This document shows, piece after piece, positions 44,907 through 53,866 of a stretch of 64,000 nucleotides of DNA (position 1 is the stretch's first letter; each line of letters opens with the position of its first letter). The notes below the pieces were generated by a model. The model made no database searches. It saw nothing but the letters and a program-made list of their open reading frames with translations, and was not told where the DNA came from. The translations under genes were made by a program, and so were the position numbers. Origin of the DNA: a virus; the IMG/VR virus record IMGVR_UViG_3300046002_004036, positions 1 to 64,000 of that record; one strand, written 5' to 3'.

Positions 44907-46119
44907 CTTCAAAATCCTTATAACGATAATAACCTTTGTCAAAGTCACACTGAACCAGAAAGTCTCCCATAAAACCATTACGGTTCTTTCTGAAAGCACA
45001 TTCAATAATGTCGCTATTAGTTGCACGACCCATTGCTAAAACCCAGTCAGCATCATATGCAATCTGCCTAGACCATGCAGTCTGTGCAAGTGTTGGAACT
45101 GTAGATAGATCTTTTACATCGTCTGGTGTAGCAGATGAAATAGCAATAATAGGTACTTCTTCACCAATAGCCATTAGTTTAAGTTCTCGTGAAAGGTTTT
45201 TCATCTTTACCGTTTCATTATCAGCTTTTTGATTTGGATTCATTAGCTGGAGATAATCTACTACAACAAAATCAGGCTTGTATTGATCTAGTTTTCCACG
45301 AATAATAGATGGTGTTACTTCACCACCTGAGTCATTTGAGATAATATGAAATGGTGGACGACCTTCAATTTTATCTGCATGCCATTTTTTCATCATATCA
45401 AGTTCTACTTCACCGTTTGACAACTTGCGATGAGACCAAAGACCTTCACCCATAATTGTAAATGCACGATTACGTACTTCTGTTTCACTCATTTCAAGTG
45501 AGATTACAAGGGGTGTCTTACCCTGCTTCCAGGCCTGTACAGCAAAGTAGAGAGCCATCCAAGACTTTCCTATGCCTGGGTATGCTAAGAAGACTCCTAG
45601 TTGACCTGGCATAATTCCAGAAGGTAGATAATTATCAAACCCTGGCAAACCTGTTTTGATTCCTCTATGACCTAGACGATGCTGCTCTTTAACTTGTTCA
45701 AAGTATGCAATTGCAGAATCAATATCTGTTGCATCAATATCTCTAATTGCTGCTGTATTCTTTTTTAACTGTGATGTTTTTGTAATTAATTCTTCAAGGG
45801 CTTGGCCTCCTTGCCCATTTTGTACTTCTCCTGCTGCAGATCGTAAAATATCTTTAAGGCTATCATTTAAATATTCTGATTGTAATTCTTCAAGGTGATG
45901 CTTTGTTGCACCTATACCCTGGACTGGTTGAAAGTCTCTAAACTTTTCAACTACCAAAGATGTTGGTGGAACAGTGCCATTATTTTCTGCATACAATCTA
46001 ATAAAATTCCACACGTCATTATGTGTGCGAAGCAATGTTTCTACATTTGCCTGTAGCAAAACGTGAAGTTGTTTATCTGCTAGGACTGCGGAGATTACTT
46101 TTGCTTCTGTATTATTCAC
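44896..46119 (-). CDS. dnaB: Replicative DnaB-type helicase (407 aa)
   Basis: Walker A VFLAYPGIGKSWMALYFA (about 195), Walker B FVVVDYLQLM, ARG-finger region SRQIAYDADWVLAMGR. Shorter than bacterial DnaB (about 470), the N-terminal domain being small (residues 1-110). ATP-driven 5'-3' unwinding ahead of DnaE. ATGA-like coupling with the helicase-loader-like gene. Confidence 0.92.
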   Translation of the reverse strand: MNNTEAKVISAVLADKQLHVLLQANVETLLRTHNDVWNFIRLYAENNGTVPPTSLVVEKFRDFQPVQGIGATKHHLEELQSEYLNDSLKDILRSAAGEVQNGQGGQALEELITKTSQLKKNTAAIRDIDATDIDSAIAYFEQVKEQHRLGHRGIKTGLPGFDNYLPSGIMPGQLGVFLAYPGIGKSWMALYFAVQAWKQGKTPLVISLEMSETEVRNRAFTIMGEGLWSHRKLSNGEVELDMMKKWHADKIEGRPPFHIISNDSGGEVTPSIIRGKLDQYKPDFVVVDYLQLMNPNQKADNETVKMKNLSRELKLMAIGEEVPIIAISSATPDDVKDLSTVPTLAQTAWSRQIAYDADWVLAMGRATNSDIIECAFRKNRNGFMGDFLVQCDFDKGYYRYKDFEDGK

Positions 46120-46420
46120 TCAGCCACTCCTTTGCTTTTTTTCTTAGTTCTGCTCTTTGTTTAATATCTTGTTGTACTTCTAGTTTACCATTAAGAATTT
46201 TTTCTGCATTATATGCAAAGTAATTCCATGTAGGATCTTGTGCAATCTTAAAGTAATACTCTAATAAATCATAGCATTCAGAGATACCATAGGATTCAAT
46301 GAGACCATCTGCTGCCCACTGTTCAACATTTAAATTAATATTAGACTTACGCTCATACCTTTGGGTATAAAATTTGTTATAGCGACTGAGCAAAGCCATT
46401 CTGTCTTTGCGTTCAGCCAT
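46112..46420 (-). CDS. Putative helicase-associated protein (102 aa)
   Basis: MAERKDRMALLSRYNKFYTQ RYERK, then WAADGLIESYGISECYDLLE YYF, all helical, ending KAKEWLSE. In phages such short proteins directly before dnaB can act as helicase loaders; position is the main evidence. ATP motifs are absent, so it is not DnaC-like. Confidence 0.5.
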   Translation of the reverse strand: MAERKDRMALLSRYNKFYTQRYERKSNINLNVEQWAADGLIESYGISECYDLLEYYFKIAQDPTWNYFAYNAEKILNGKLEVQQDIKQRAELRKKAKEWLSE

Positions 46421-46641
46421 TATCCTTCAGATGCCTCTTCTTGTGCTTCCTTAATCTTTTCTGTAAGCTTGTCTTCAACAAACTTATAAACACGATCAAA
46501 AGCCTGCTCTGTGGTTTCACCATCACGCTTATTGTCAATAACGCCAAGATCAAGTCTTAGTGATTGAAAATTTCCTAGATTAAGTGTATATCCTAATGTT
46601 ACGTTTACTTTAGTTGAATCATTTTCCATTGTCCCACCCAT
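46420..46641 (-). CDS. Hypothetical protein (73 or 69 aa)
   Basis: Beta-hairpin then helix: TKVNVTLGYTLNLGNFQSLR, LDLGVIDNKRDGETTEQAFD, KFVEDKLTEKIKEAQ. The phrase 'G-x-T-x-x-x-x-F-Q-S-x-R' with 'GET-x-x-x-A-F-D-R-V' is common in phages. ATG 46629 may be the true start since GGGTGGG lies just before it. Confidence 0.6.
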   Translation of the reverse strand: MGGTMENDSTKVNVTLGYTLNLGNFQSLRLDLGVIDNKRDGETTEQAFDRVYKFVEDKLTEKIKEAQEEASEG

Positions 46642-46679
46642 TTTCTTTGTTTTAATAATTGTAGCACATAACCAAACCT

Positions 46680-47222
46680 TTAGATACTTTCACTCCATGT
46701 AGGAATAAATCTACCGTCTTCTGTCTTTGTATATGTAAGTATACCGTCTCCCATGCGCCGTGTCAATTCTTGTGTTGTTGGAGTCATGTTATTAGTTATT
46801 AATTTATCTTTTCTTGGTTGCCCAATATGAATACTTGCTAGTATTGCACGTATCTCTCTTACTTGTGATTCAGAATAGTATGCTCTGACTTGCCATCCTG
46901 TTTCCCCTCCAAATTTTGATCCTGTTGGTTTTGGTATAGTTCCTGCTTTTATTAGCCTTGGCATATATTTACGATGCCTATTGACAAGTATTGCTGTTTC
47001 TGCTATGGTATATGCTCGTTCTCTGTTCCGCCTGAAATCTGTACGTAGACAAGTTTCAAGTCTATCTTTTGTAATGTTATAAAAAGAAACCATTCCAGTA
47101 GATCTTGAGCTATGGTGAATTCTAACTAAATCATTATTTAAAAACCAAACTTTTTGATTTCCTTTTATTACAGATTCGTTATTGTATTCATCGCTCTGTA
47201 TTTTTCGTTTAGCAGTAGCCAT
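46680..47222 (-). CDS. Putative DNA-binding MerR-like HTH protein (180 aa)
   Basis: The centre AYTIAETAILVNRHRKYMPR then LIKAGTIPKPTGSKFGGETG WQVRAYYSESQVREIRAILA reads like a MerR/excisionase winged helix: turn, recognition helix, then a basic wing. Flanked by a basic region and a beta N-terminal half. Likely a transcription regulator of replication or tail genes. Confidence 0.6.
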   Translation of the reverse strand: MATAKRKIQSDEYNNESVIKGNQKVWFLNNDLVRIHHSSRSTGMVSFYNITKDRLETCLRTDFRRNRERAYTIAETAILVNRHRKYMPRLIKAGTIPKPTGSKFGGETGWQVRAYYSESQVREIRAILASIHIGQPRKDKLITNNMTPTTQELTRRMGDGILTYTKTEDGRFIPTWSESI

Positions 47223-47359
47223 CTGCCCTCCCGACTATCTTGCGGTGGATGATAAAATTTTCTTTCTCCACATCGGATACAATAAGTTTCAAGATGCATC
47301 TGAGAAGTATATTGTCTATCAAGAAACACTCTGCCTTTGCATTTATTACAGCTTATCAA
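47168..47359 (-). CDS. Zinc-ribbon small protein (63 aa)
   Basis: MISCNKCKGRVFLDRQYTSQ MHLETYCIRCGERKFYHPP: CNKC and CIRC pairs 23 residues apart. Overlaps the HTH gene by 55 bases. Adaptor or DNA-binding protein of unknown role. Confidence 0.7.
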   Translation of the reverse strand: MISCNKCKGRVFLDRQYTSQMHLETYCIRCGERKFYHPPQDSREGRWLLLNEKYRAMNTITNL

Positions 47360-47552
47360 TTTTTTTATTTTCTAAAATAATTTTTTCTTTTAAGTCATCC
47401 GAGTATTCTTTTATTGTTTTTTCTTTTAATTTATTATCGTCTAGCATTTGAGTTATTTCTGCACGAAGAATTGCAATTTGTGTTTCATAATTTGATACTA
47501 ACTCACCTATACGTTGCTGTAAGGCGGTAATAATTAATTCGGCTTTTTCCAT
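47346..47552 (-). CDS. Coiled-coil protein (68 aa)
   Basis: MEKAELIITALQQRIGELVS NYETQIAILRAEITQMLDDN then KLKEKTIKEYSDDLKEKI: one continuous helix with heptads and no other domain. Small coiled coils of this form are found before tail genes in many phages. Confidence 0.65.
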   Translation of the reverse strand: MEKAELIITALQQRIGELVSNYETQIAILRAEITQMLDDNKLKEKTIKEYSDDLKEKIILENKKIDKL

Positions 47553-47560
47553 TTAATTTC

Positions 47561-47773
47561 CTATGCTTGTAGTGTAGCTAATTCAGATAATAGTGCTTCT
47601 TTTTTGGAAGTCTCATTATCAATCTGTTGATTTAAATTGTCTACGTTAGCCTGATTAATAGTCTCAACAGCTTGTTCTGCTATTAGACTAACATAAAGGT
47701 TATAGATATTTGATACAACAGATTTAATATGCTGTGTTACTATATTTGATTTTTCTTCATTAGTTAGTTCCAT
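47561..47773 (-). CDS. Coiled-coil protein (70 aa)
   Basis: MELTNEEKSNIVTQHIKSVV SNIYNLYVSLIAEQAVETIN then QQIDNETSKKEALLSELATL. Helical, with heptad-like ends. Eight-base gap from its neighbour, so a possible complex of two coiled coils. Confidence 0.65.
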   Translation of the reverse strand: MELTNEEKSNIVTQHIKSVVSNIYNLYVSLIAEQAVETINQANVDNLNQQIDNETSKKEALLSELATLQA

Positions 47774-47785
47774 TTTATTTCCATT

Positions 47786-48058
47786 CTATATAAAGTCAGG
47801 GACATCTTGTACTGCGCCCCATTTTCCTAGTGGGCATTCAGCATGTGGAAGTTTTGCCTTTTGAGCCATAAAGCATCCACATTTTTTGCATTGTCCAGTA
47901 GACTTAAGAAATGACGGACATTTTTTGCATAGACTATATCTATCATTAAATGTTTCTTTATCTACGTTTTCAATTTTTGGATTTAATAGGTCCCACGGCC
48001 TTGCTGCATCCCCTGCGCTTTTTTCTTTCCAAAGTTGCCAAGCAGATTTTTCTGTCAT
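47786..48058 (-). CDS. DUF6171-like zinc-rich protein (90 aa)
   Basis: ARPWDLLNPKIENVDKETFN then CKKCPSFLKSTGQCKKCGCF MAQKAKLPHAECPLGKW. The sequence of C-x2-C, C-x2-C-x-C and A-x-CP-x-G-K-W fits the DUF6171 signature. It lies between small accessory genes and the fibre gene, as in other actinophages. Unknown role, possibly in virion assembly. Confidence 0.8.
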   Translation of the reverse strand: MTEKSAWQLWKEKSAGDAARPWDLLNPKIENVDKETFNDRYSLCKKCPSFLKSTGQCKKCGCFMAQKAKLPHAECPLGKWGAVQDVPDFI

Positions 48059-48276
48059 TATAAGACCTCTGGTTCTGTAAATATTCCAGTTTCGGAATCA
48101 TATTTAGCACCTGTAGCAACTGATAATGGATCATCAATAAATCTTTGTGAAACATCTATAACAATTGGATTACTAGTAAAAATAGCAGCTAGTCTTTCAT
48201 CTGTATGCAAAACATCTGTAACTTCGCCATCTAAAATAAATGCTAACTTTATAGGTGTTTTATCTTGTTCTGTCAT
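48058..48276 (-). CDS. Hypothetical protein (72 aa)
   Basis: KLAFILDGEVTDVLHTDERL AAIFTSNPIVIDVS then TGAKYDSETGIFTEPE. A beta-rich small module that resembles T4-type fibre-tip domain fragments ('V-x-V-G-x-x-Y-x-x-x-x-G-x-F'). Adjacent to the large fibre gene, with AAAGGAG before the ATG. Confidence 0.65.
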   Translation of the reverse strand: MTEQDKTPIKLAFILDGEVTDVLHTDERLAAIFTSNPIVIDVSQRFIDDPLSVATGAKYDSETGIFTEPEVL

Positions 48277-48302
48277 TATTTTCTCCTTTCGCTTATCTTT
48301 TA

Positions 48303-48332
48303 ATTATATCACAAACAACAAACACTTGACAA
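48303..48332 (-). promoter_or_regulatory. Promoter TTGTCA-N18-TGATATAAT
   Basis: Minus strand: TTGTCA (48327-48332), 18-base spacer, TATAAT (48303-48308) with TG extension. Serves the 48058-48276 operon. The fibre gene stop is just upstream. Confidence 0.55.
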
Positions 48333-48337
48333 CTAAA

Positions 48338-50908
48338 TTAATTAATTTGAAAATCATCAAATTGAGTTCCGCCACTGCCTGTTCCTGGCGGTGTTTTTAT
48401 TATTCCAAAAGCGCTCTGGCCTACAAGCGAAGATTTTGTTGGGTTTGATGCGGTATAAGATTTTGTAGTTATTGTTGAACTTCTTGCCGTATTAGAATAT
48501 AATGTTGTAGATATATTATTACCTGAAGTGGATACAGAAATTCCACCAATTGTTGATGGAGATTCTTCATTTGAAAAAATATTTTCTGTATTAACTGTAG
48601 AAACACTAGAACCATCCGCTTTTAATGTATCAAGTCTTGTATTATAAACAGTTACACTAGATGAGCTATTTGAACAATTTGTTGGTAGCGATCCTCCATA
48701 TTGTGTATTTGGTCCAACAGTACATCCATAAACTGAAGCATCATATTCTGTTGTAGAAGCAGAACTGTCATAGACTGTTGTATTTACGTATGCATCATAT
48801 ACAATAGTTGAACCTGGATAATCGTATACGGTTGTATTTGTAGAAACAGAACTGTCATAAACGGTTGTATTTACGTATGCATCATATATAATAGTTGAAC
48901 TTGTAGAGTCGTATATAGTTGTATTTACAGTTGCATCATATACAAGAAATCCATTTACGAATCTTGTTTTGCAGTTATTTCCAGCACTTCCTAGACCGTT
49001 ATTTGGGCAACTACTTGAAGTTCTTGTTTTGCAATTGCTTCCAGCACTTCCCGATCCATTGTCTGGGCAGGAGCTTGTAGTTCTTGATTTACAGTTACTA
49101 AATAAGTTTCCTGATCCATTATTTGGGCAAGTACTTGAGGTTCTTGACTTACAGTTGCTTCCAGCACTTCCCGATCCATTGTCTGGGCAAGAAGTAGAAC
49201 TCACAGTTCTTGACTTACAGTTGCTTCCAGCACTTCCCGATCCATTGTCTGGGCAAGTACCTACAGTTCTTTGTTTACAATAGCTCAATAAATTTCCTGA
49301 GCTATTGTCTGGGCAAGTACTTACAGTTCTTGTTTTGCAATTGCTTCCAGCACTTCCAGAGCTGTTATCTGGGCAACTGGTAACAATTCTTGTTTTACAG
49401 TTAGTTCCTAAGCTTCCTGTATTGTTATCTGGGCAAGTAGGAATAGTTGCAGTTGTATAATATACATATTTAGTTACAGCAGATGAAGTTTTATTAACTC
49501 TTGAAGCCCACCAAGACCCAGCATCTGTTGACCAAAATGTTAGTCCAAGGCCTTCCGAGCCAGAAGGAAAACTAGCAGAAACAACTGCATCGGTAGTTCC
49601 ATCTAAAATAACTGATTGTTGCGGATATGTAGTTGGAGTTGATCCCGAAACAGTACTTGTAATAGATGCTACAGAACCGTTAACGCTCCAAAGAGAACCG
49701 TTAGAGCTAAGGCTATATATATAGGAATTTGGACTCATAGCAGAATTAATAATTGGAGTCATTGTACCTAATCCCCCAGATACCGTTCTTGTATAATTAT
49801 CTATTACTTGACCAATTTTTGCATCAATTGATGAACTGTAGTAGTAGTAAAATGTTGTTCCATCAAGTGCAAGAACTTCGTCAATATAGTAAAAATAATA
49901 TTTTGGGGCAGTAGCATCATTTTGATTTACATTATATGGAGAAGAACCTGCATTAGATATAGATGAACTGGTTAATCCACTTGTTAGTGGGGTAGAAAAA
50001 ATTGTTCTTCCAATGTATGAAGTTTTAGATTGAAATGTTCCAGATTGATAAGTACCAGATGTTCCAGTTATTGCTGCAAATGCGTACCCAGTTCCACTAA
50101 TAGATGGGGAAGTTAATTGAGTTGGAACAGGTGAGGCATTTGTAGTAATTGTTAAAGTATTTGAATCATTACCTTGATAGCCTCTATATGTAGCATTTAT
50201 ACCAGTAATTGGAATTACTTTAAAATCATAAGATGTGCTGGATAAAAGACTAGATATTGTTGCTGTAGTTCCAGATTCTACTGAAGAAAATGAAAAAGTG
50301 GCATCTGAAGATAATTTGTAATAAACTAAATAATTAGCAGCATTTGCCGCGGCGGTAGAAGTCCAATTAATACTAACTGAGTTATATGTGTGGCTTGTTT
50401 CTACAATTGTTATATTTTCTGGCCCATATATAGTTGTATTGCCAGAAGTTGATGATGCGGAGGTGGAATAAGTTGAATTAGTAGCAGTTACAACATACCT
50501 ATATATATTAGTAGCATTTGGAGATACGTCAGTTAAATTATTTTGTAATAAATATGTATTTGTATTACTTGATCCAGAAGATGGATTAGTTGCGGATCCA
50601 GATGCTATTTGTGTCCAATTTGTTCCGCTATCTGTACTTTTATCAAATCTATATGTCATTCCAGTTGAATTAATCCAATAATAGTTTGTTCCAGTTAATG
50701 TTTTAGCATATGTTATTCCATCAGTAGATTGTGATATTGTTACCGTATTTTGAATTGATGGGGTTAAAGAAGAAGAAAATATTAATTTCCAAGATCCCGA
50801 AACTTTTAAATATGCAGAAGAAAGATTTTTCCAGACATCAGAATTTTTTAAATATACAGATGCTACATTTCTCCAGTCCCCATCACTCCCCTTTAGTTTT
50901 ATTGTCAT
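48338..50908 (-). CDS. Repeat-rich tail fibre/adhesin (856 aa)
   Basis: N-terminal phrase WRNVASVYLKNSDVWKNLSS then AYLKVSGSWKLIFS repeats a 'W-K-x-V-x-x-x-Y-V-K' block typical of tail-attached proteins. Fn3 domains follow (about 60-260; VSINWTSTAAANAANYLVYY). Then a large beta domain, eight Cys repeats (CPDNGSGSAGSNCKSRT type) around 490-650, eight TTVYD repeats, and a C-terminal beta domain ending LVGQSAFGIIKTPPG. Not secreted. Likely receptor-binding, with the repeats as stalk. Confidence 0.75.
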   Translation of the reverse strand: MTIKLKGSDGDWRNVASVYLKNSDVWKNLSSAYLKVSGSWKLIFSSSLTPSIQNTVTISQSTDGITYAKTLTGTNYYWINSTGMTYRFDKSTDSGTNWTQIASGSATNPSSGSSNTNTYLLQNNLTDVSPNATNIYRYVVTATNSTYSTSASSTSGNTTIYGPENITIVETSHTYNSVSINWTSTAAANAANYLVYYKLSSDATFSFSSVESGTTATISSLLSSTSYDFKVIPITGINATYRGYQGNDSNTLTITTNASPVPTQLTSPSISGTGYAFAAITGTSGTYQSGTFQSKTSYIGRTIFSTPLTSGLTSSSISNAGSSPYNVNQNDATAPKYYFYYIDEVLALDGTTFYYYYSSSIDAKIGQVIDNYTRTVSGGLGTMTPIINSAMSPNSYIYSLSSNGSLWSVNGSVASITSTVSGSTPTTYPQQSVILDGTTDAVVSASFPSGSEGLGLTFWSTDAGSWWASRVNKTSSAVTKYVYYTTATIPTCPDNNTGSLGTNCKTRIVTSCPDNSSGSAGSNCKTRTVSTCPDNSSGNLLSYCKQRTVGTCPDNGSGSAGSNCKSRTVSSTSCPDNGSGSAGSNCKSRTSSTCPNNGSGNLFSNCKSRTTSSCPDNGSGSAGSNCKTRTSSSCPNNGLGSAGNNCKTRFVNGFLVYDATVNTTIYDSTSSTIIYDAYVNTTVYDSSVSTNTTVYDYPGSTIVYDAYVNTTVYDSSASTTEYDASVYGCTVGPNTQYGGSLPTNCSNSSSSVTVYNTRLDTLKADGSSVSTVNTENIFSNEESPSTIGGISVSTSGNNISTTLYSNTARSSTITTKSYTASNPTKSSLVGQSAFGIIKTPPGTGSGGTQFDDFQIN
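48735..48950 (-). repeat. Short tandem repeat ending in YD (9-11 aa)
   Basis: Eight units such as ATVNTTIYD, STSSTIIYD, AYVNTTVYD (twice) and SSASTTEYD. Near-identical DNA at several copies. Likely beta-solenoid or fibrous segment. Confidence 0.7.
48958..49440 (-). repeat. Eight tandem 19-22-aa Cys repeats
   Basis: Units of CPDN[GS]SGSAGSNCK[ST]RT with variants CPNNGSGNLFSNCK and CPDNSSGNLLSYCK. Two Cys per unit allow one disulfide each. DNA period about 60 bases with high identity between copies 2, 4, 5 and 7, so slippage can change copy number. Confidence 0.85.
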
Positions 50909-50917
50909 ATTATTACC

Positions 50918-53314
50918 TTAAGGGGTATACACCAATAAGACTGAGCCATTGCCTGCATCTGGAAAAGCCGTAGGATTGCTTCCAAATGCAGATGTTGTAA
51001 TAGTGTACATATTTCTTAATCCACCTGATCTATAGTCTTCAGCACTACCACTATATGATCCAGATATTTGTGCATTTTTTGCAATTTCAACTTGGCGACC
51101 TTCTTGCCCTAAAGAAAGTCTATAGATAAACGTTGATCCAGTTGCTGACTCATCACCTGCAATATCATATCTTTTAAAATCTGTATACATTAGGTATTGC
51201 GAAAGGTTATCATCATAGATTAAAAAGTCAGATCCTGTGTTACTTTGAATTGAATAGTTTCCTACTTTTATTCTTCCAGTGCCAGTTGAAATAATTCCTG
51301 CTTCATCAATAGTCCAACCATTTGTAAGGGTTCCTAGATAACCACCTCCTGCTTTTATATCTCCAGTAATCTCTGCATCTGTTGCAAATACTTTACCTGC
51401 TACTGTTACTCTAAACTTGTTTGCTGTATCATTTGGGCCTGTTCCGTTACCCGCCCAAAATACAGAATGAGTTACATCATTTCCTGGGCTATTAATGCCA
51501 GCCTTGTATGTGCTAATAGATGAATTTGAAACTGCAATGTATCCATTAGTTGAGTCTATTTCTATATTACCTTTTCCAGATATTGACGTTTTAAAAATAC
51601 TACTTGATGATACGTCCCAGCCTCCGATATTTGCAGAGGCGGTAGTTAGTTTTCCATTGCTTGCATCAATTGTTGTAATACCTGATACAGAAGATGAGTT
51701 AAATGTTAAACCTGAAGAGTTTAATATGTACCCAGCACCTGAAAGGCTGCCCGAAACTATAGTTCCTGAATATAAAGATCCTCCAGAAATTATTCCAACA
51801 TTGCCAGCAAAGTATCCACTTCTTGCAGTTATGTCTCCATCAATTGTAAATGTAGATCCATCCCAAGAAATATAGTTTGTCGTGCTTCCGCCTACTTTTA
51901 ATGATGCTGATTGTGCTGAGTCTATATACCAATAGTTATGTGTATTAAATACTAAACCTCTTTTACCAGTATCTACTCCATATCCAAATTTAAATGTTCC
52001 AGTATCGGTTCCACTTACTCCTGCTTGAAAATATCCTGTAGTTGATACATTTGTTCCTATAAACGGTGTTCCGCTAATTGCAACATTTGAGCCAGCAATG
52101 TAAGAAGTAGAATCGTTATTGTATTCATCGTATGTAGCAACTGCAAATTCATATGTTAGTCCTACTCCTAAACCAGATAACCTGTATGCCGTTCCAGTAC
52201 CTGGTGAGTCGGCATATGAGTAGGATGATACAGGACTTGTTACTGGTCTATATCTTATTCTGTATCCACGAATACCGCCAGTTGTGACGGCAGCCCAAGA
52301 AATATCTGCATAACCATTAAACCCAATTGTTCCAGTAGTATCTAATCCGCCTGTTGTTGTAACTGTTGCTACATCTGCTGGTCCTGTTGTATCTGCTACA
52401 ACTGGGTTTGTTGGAGTAATTTTGTATGCAGTTGAAAATGGTGTTGCAAGTCCCGCATCTGAATAAAACCTTGCCTTAACCCAACGTGCATTAAAGTTTG
52501 AAGTAATAATATTTGCGGGATTAACTGTTCCAAAATATGATCTAAGATAAGTAACTCCTGTTGGAGCAGTAGAACTTGTTGACTCATATTCTACAATTTC
52601 AATTGAGTTATATCGTGCTTCAGTTGGTGTGGTATAGGCAACGCTATAACCAGCATTGATTGCTGTTACAGTAATTGTTGGGGTTGGTAGGTCTAAGGTA
52701 TAGGTAGGAATAGATGCAACACACGCTGTGCTACTTTTATTATAAAATGGATCTATTGATAAAACGCAGATGGCTGTAAATACTGTTCTTTGGATTCCAA
52801 ACATTGATTCGTTTAGTGCTTTTGTTACTGTAAGGGTTTGTGCGGTTTGAGTTCTATTTACTAAAAATGATTGAAGGGGTGTTTGCTTTGTTACTCCATC
52901 TGCGGTTAGTTCAACTATAAATTCAGATACCGTTGAATTTAATGAGTCCAAATAATCCCAGTTAAAACCAATTACTAGATCATCTCCAGACCAAGATGCA
53001 GTAACACTTGATACTGCAGTTGGCGTAACTGCTCCATAACCAGTTTTATAACCTGGATTTCCATTAGATGGTGGAACATACTGTTTTTCTTTTGTTCCCG
53101 AAGGGTTTGCAGATCCTTTTACTCCTGTAGGATTAGAAGTGTTGGTTCCCCCAGAAGCTATCAGCTTTCCGTCAAAACCAACAATATCAATTTCTGCACC
53201 TTGACGTGATTTTGTTTGTGAAACTTTATTCCAAGCAACTCTAGGGTCATCAGCACTTATTGGTACCGTGGGATTTTTTGCAACGCTTTTGCCACTTTTA
53301 TATTTTGAGTTCAT
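50918..53314 (-). CDS. Central tail/tail-tip protein with Fn3 domains (798 aa)
   Basis: Disordered basic N-terminus, Fn3 modules (about 85-310; VVADTTGPADVATVTTTGGL, RGYRIRYRPVTSPVSSYSYA), then a carbohydrate-like beta region and IDGDITARSGYFAGNVG, SGSLYSGTIVSGSLSGAGYI, ITGDIKAGGGYLGTLTNGWT. The repeated 'GD-I-x-A-x-x-G-x-x-G' is typical of the gpJ/tip-attachment C-terminus in siphophages. Upstream of the repeat fibre, with a 10-base gap. Confidence 0.75.
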   Translation of the reverse strand: MNSKYKSGKSVAKNPTVPISADDPRVAWNKVSQTKSRQGAEIDIVGFDGKLIASGGTNTSNPTGVKGSANPSGTKEKQYVPPSNGNPGYKTGYGAVTPTAVSSVTASWSGDDLVIGFNWDYLDSLNSTVSEFIVELTADGVTKQTPLQSFLVNRTQTAQTLTVTKALNESMFGIQRTVFTAICVLSIDPFYNKSSTACVASIPTYTLDLPTPTITVTAINAGYSVAYTTPTEARYNSIEIVEYESTSSTAPTGVTYLRSYFGTVNPANIITSNFNARWVKARFYSDAGLATPFSTAYKITPTNPVVADTTGPADVATVTTTGGLDTTGTIGFNGYADISWAAVTTGGIRGYRIRYRPVTSPVSSYSYADSPGTGTAYRLSGLGVGLTYEFAVATYDEYNNDSTSYIAGSNVAISGTPFIGTNVSTTGYFQAGVSGTDTGTFKFGYGVDTGKRGLVFNTHNYWYIDSAQSASLKVGGSTTNYISWDGSTFTIDGDITARSGYFAGNVGIISGGSLYSGTIVSGSLSGAGYILNSSGLTFNSSSVSGITTIDASNGKLTTASANIGGWDVSSSSIFKTSISGKGNIEIDSTNGYIAVSNSSISTYKAGINSPGNDVTHSVFWAGNGTGPNDTANKFRVTVAGKVFATDAEITGDIKAGGGYLGTLTNGWTIDEAGIISTGTGRIKVGNYSIQSNTGSDFLIYDDNLSQYLMYTDFKRYDIAGDESATGSTFIYRLSLGQEGRQVEIAKNAQISGSYSGSAEDYRSGGLRNMYTITTSAFGSNPTAFPDAGNGSVLLVYTP

Positions 53315-53326
53315 GGCTGTTCCTAA

Positions 53327-53845
53327 TTATTTTGGACCTGTTGCTTGCCAATTTAAATAAAAATATCCAGTCAAAGGATCAGGATCTTCGCTTGTGCTAG
53401 TTGCCCTTGTTACTCTAAAACTAAACTGTGAATCAGTTACGTGAAAAATATTAAAAATAATATTATGATTTGTATCGTCAAGTGCTCCAAATGATGAATG
53501 TCCAAATCGCATTGTTCCAGTTACAATAGGTTTGGCACTAAAGGCTGTTGTTCCAGATACTGCGTCTATAAAAGATATGTCTCCATAAAATATTTGATCT
53601 CCTGTGTTGCTAGATGCAGTTGTGGTATCAATTTTAGTTGTGCCATAAAGCATTTTTTGTGGTCCTGGATTATATTCATGAACTACATCATTATCGCCAT
53701 TCCAGTCTACGGTACCCGAACCCTGCACACCAAAATTATTTGTAATAGAGCTAATACTATCGCTATGCTGATTAACAACATTAATGACTTGCTGCCATGC
53801 ACCAAGGTCTATAATATTTGGATCTGATATTTTTACATAAGGCAT
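53327..53845 (-). CDS. Phage tail structural protein (172 aa)
   Basis: MPYVKISDPNIIDLGAWQQV INVVNQHSDSISSITNNFG: helix resembling fibre-attachment N-termini, followed by a beta domain (GDQIFYGDISFIDAVSGTTA, ATSTSEDPDPLTGYFYLNWQ). 'GxFYLNWQA' is a common ending in tail proteins. AGGAG and a TGGTATAAT promoter precede it. Likely virion. Confidence 0.6.
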   Translation of the reverse strand: MPYVKISDPNIIDLGAWQQVINVVNQHSDSISSITNNFGVQGSGTVDWNGDNDVVHEYNPGPQKMLYGTTKIDTTTASSNTGDQIFYGDISFIDAVSGTTAFSAKPIVTGTMRFGHSSFGALDDTNHNIIFNIFHVTDSQFSFRVTRATSTSEDPDPLTGYFYLNWQATGPK

Positions 53846-53866
53846 TCTTGTTCTCCTATTTTATCA

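Noticed and set aside
48969-49283. Antisense repetitive frame opposite the Cys-repeat region
   Set aside because: Arises from the 60-base repeat read backwards; the sense frame has structured repeats and a whole adhesin gene.
48958-49440. CRISPR-like array
   Set aside because: The periodic repeats have no unique spacers and are in frame within a protein; no cas genes except a Cas4-like nuclease typical of phages.
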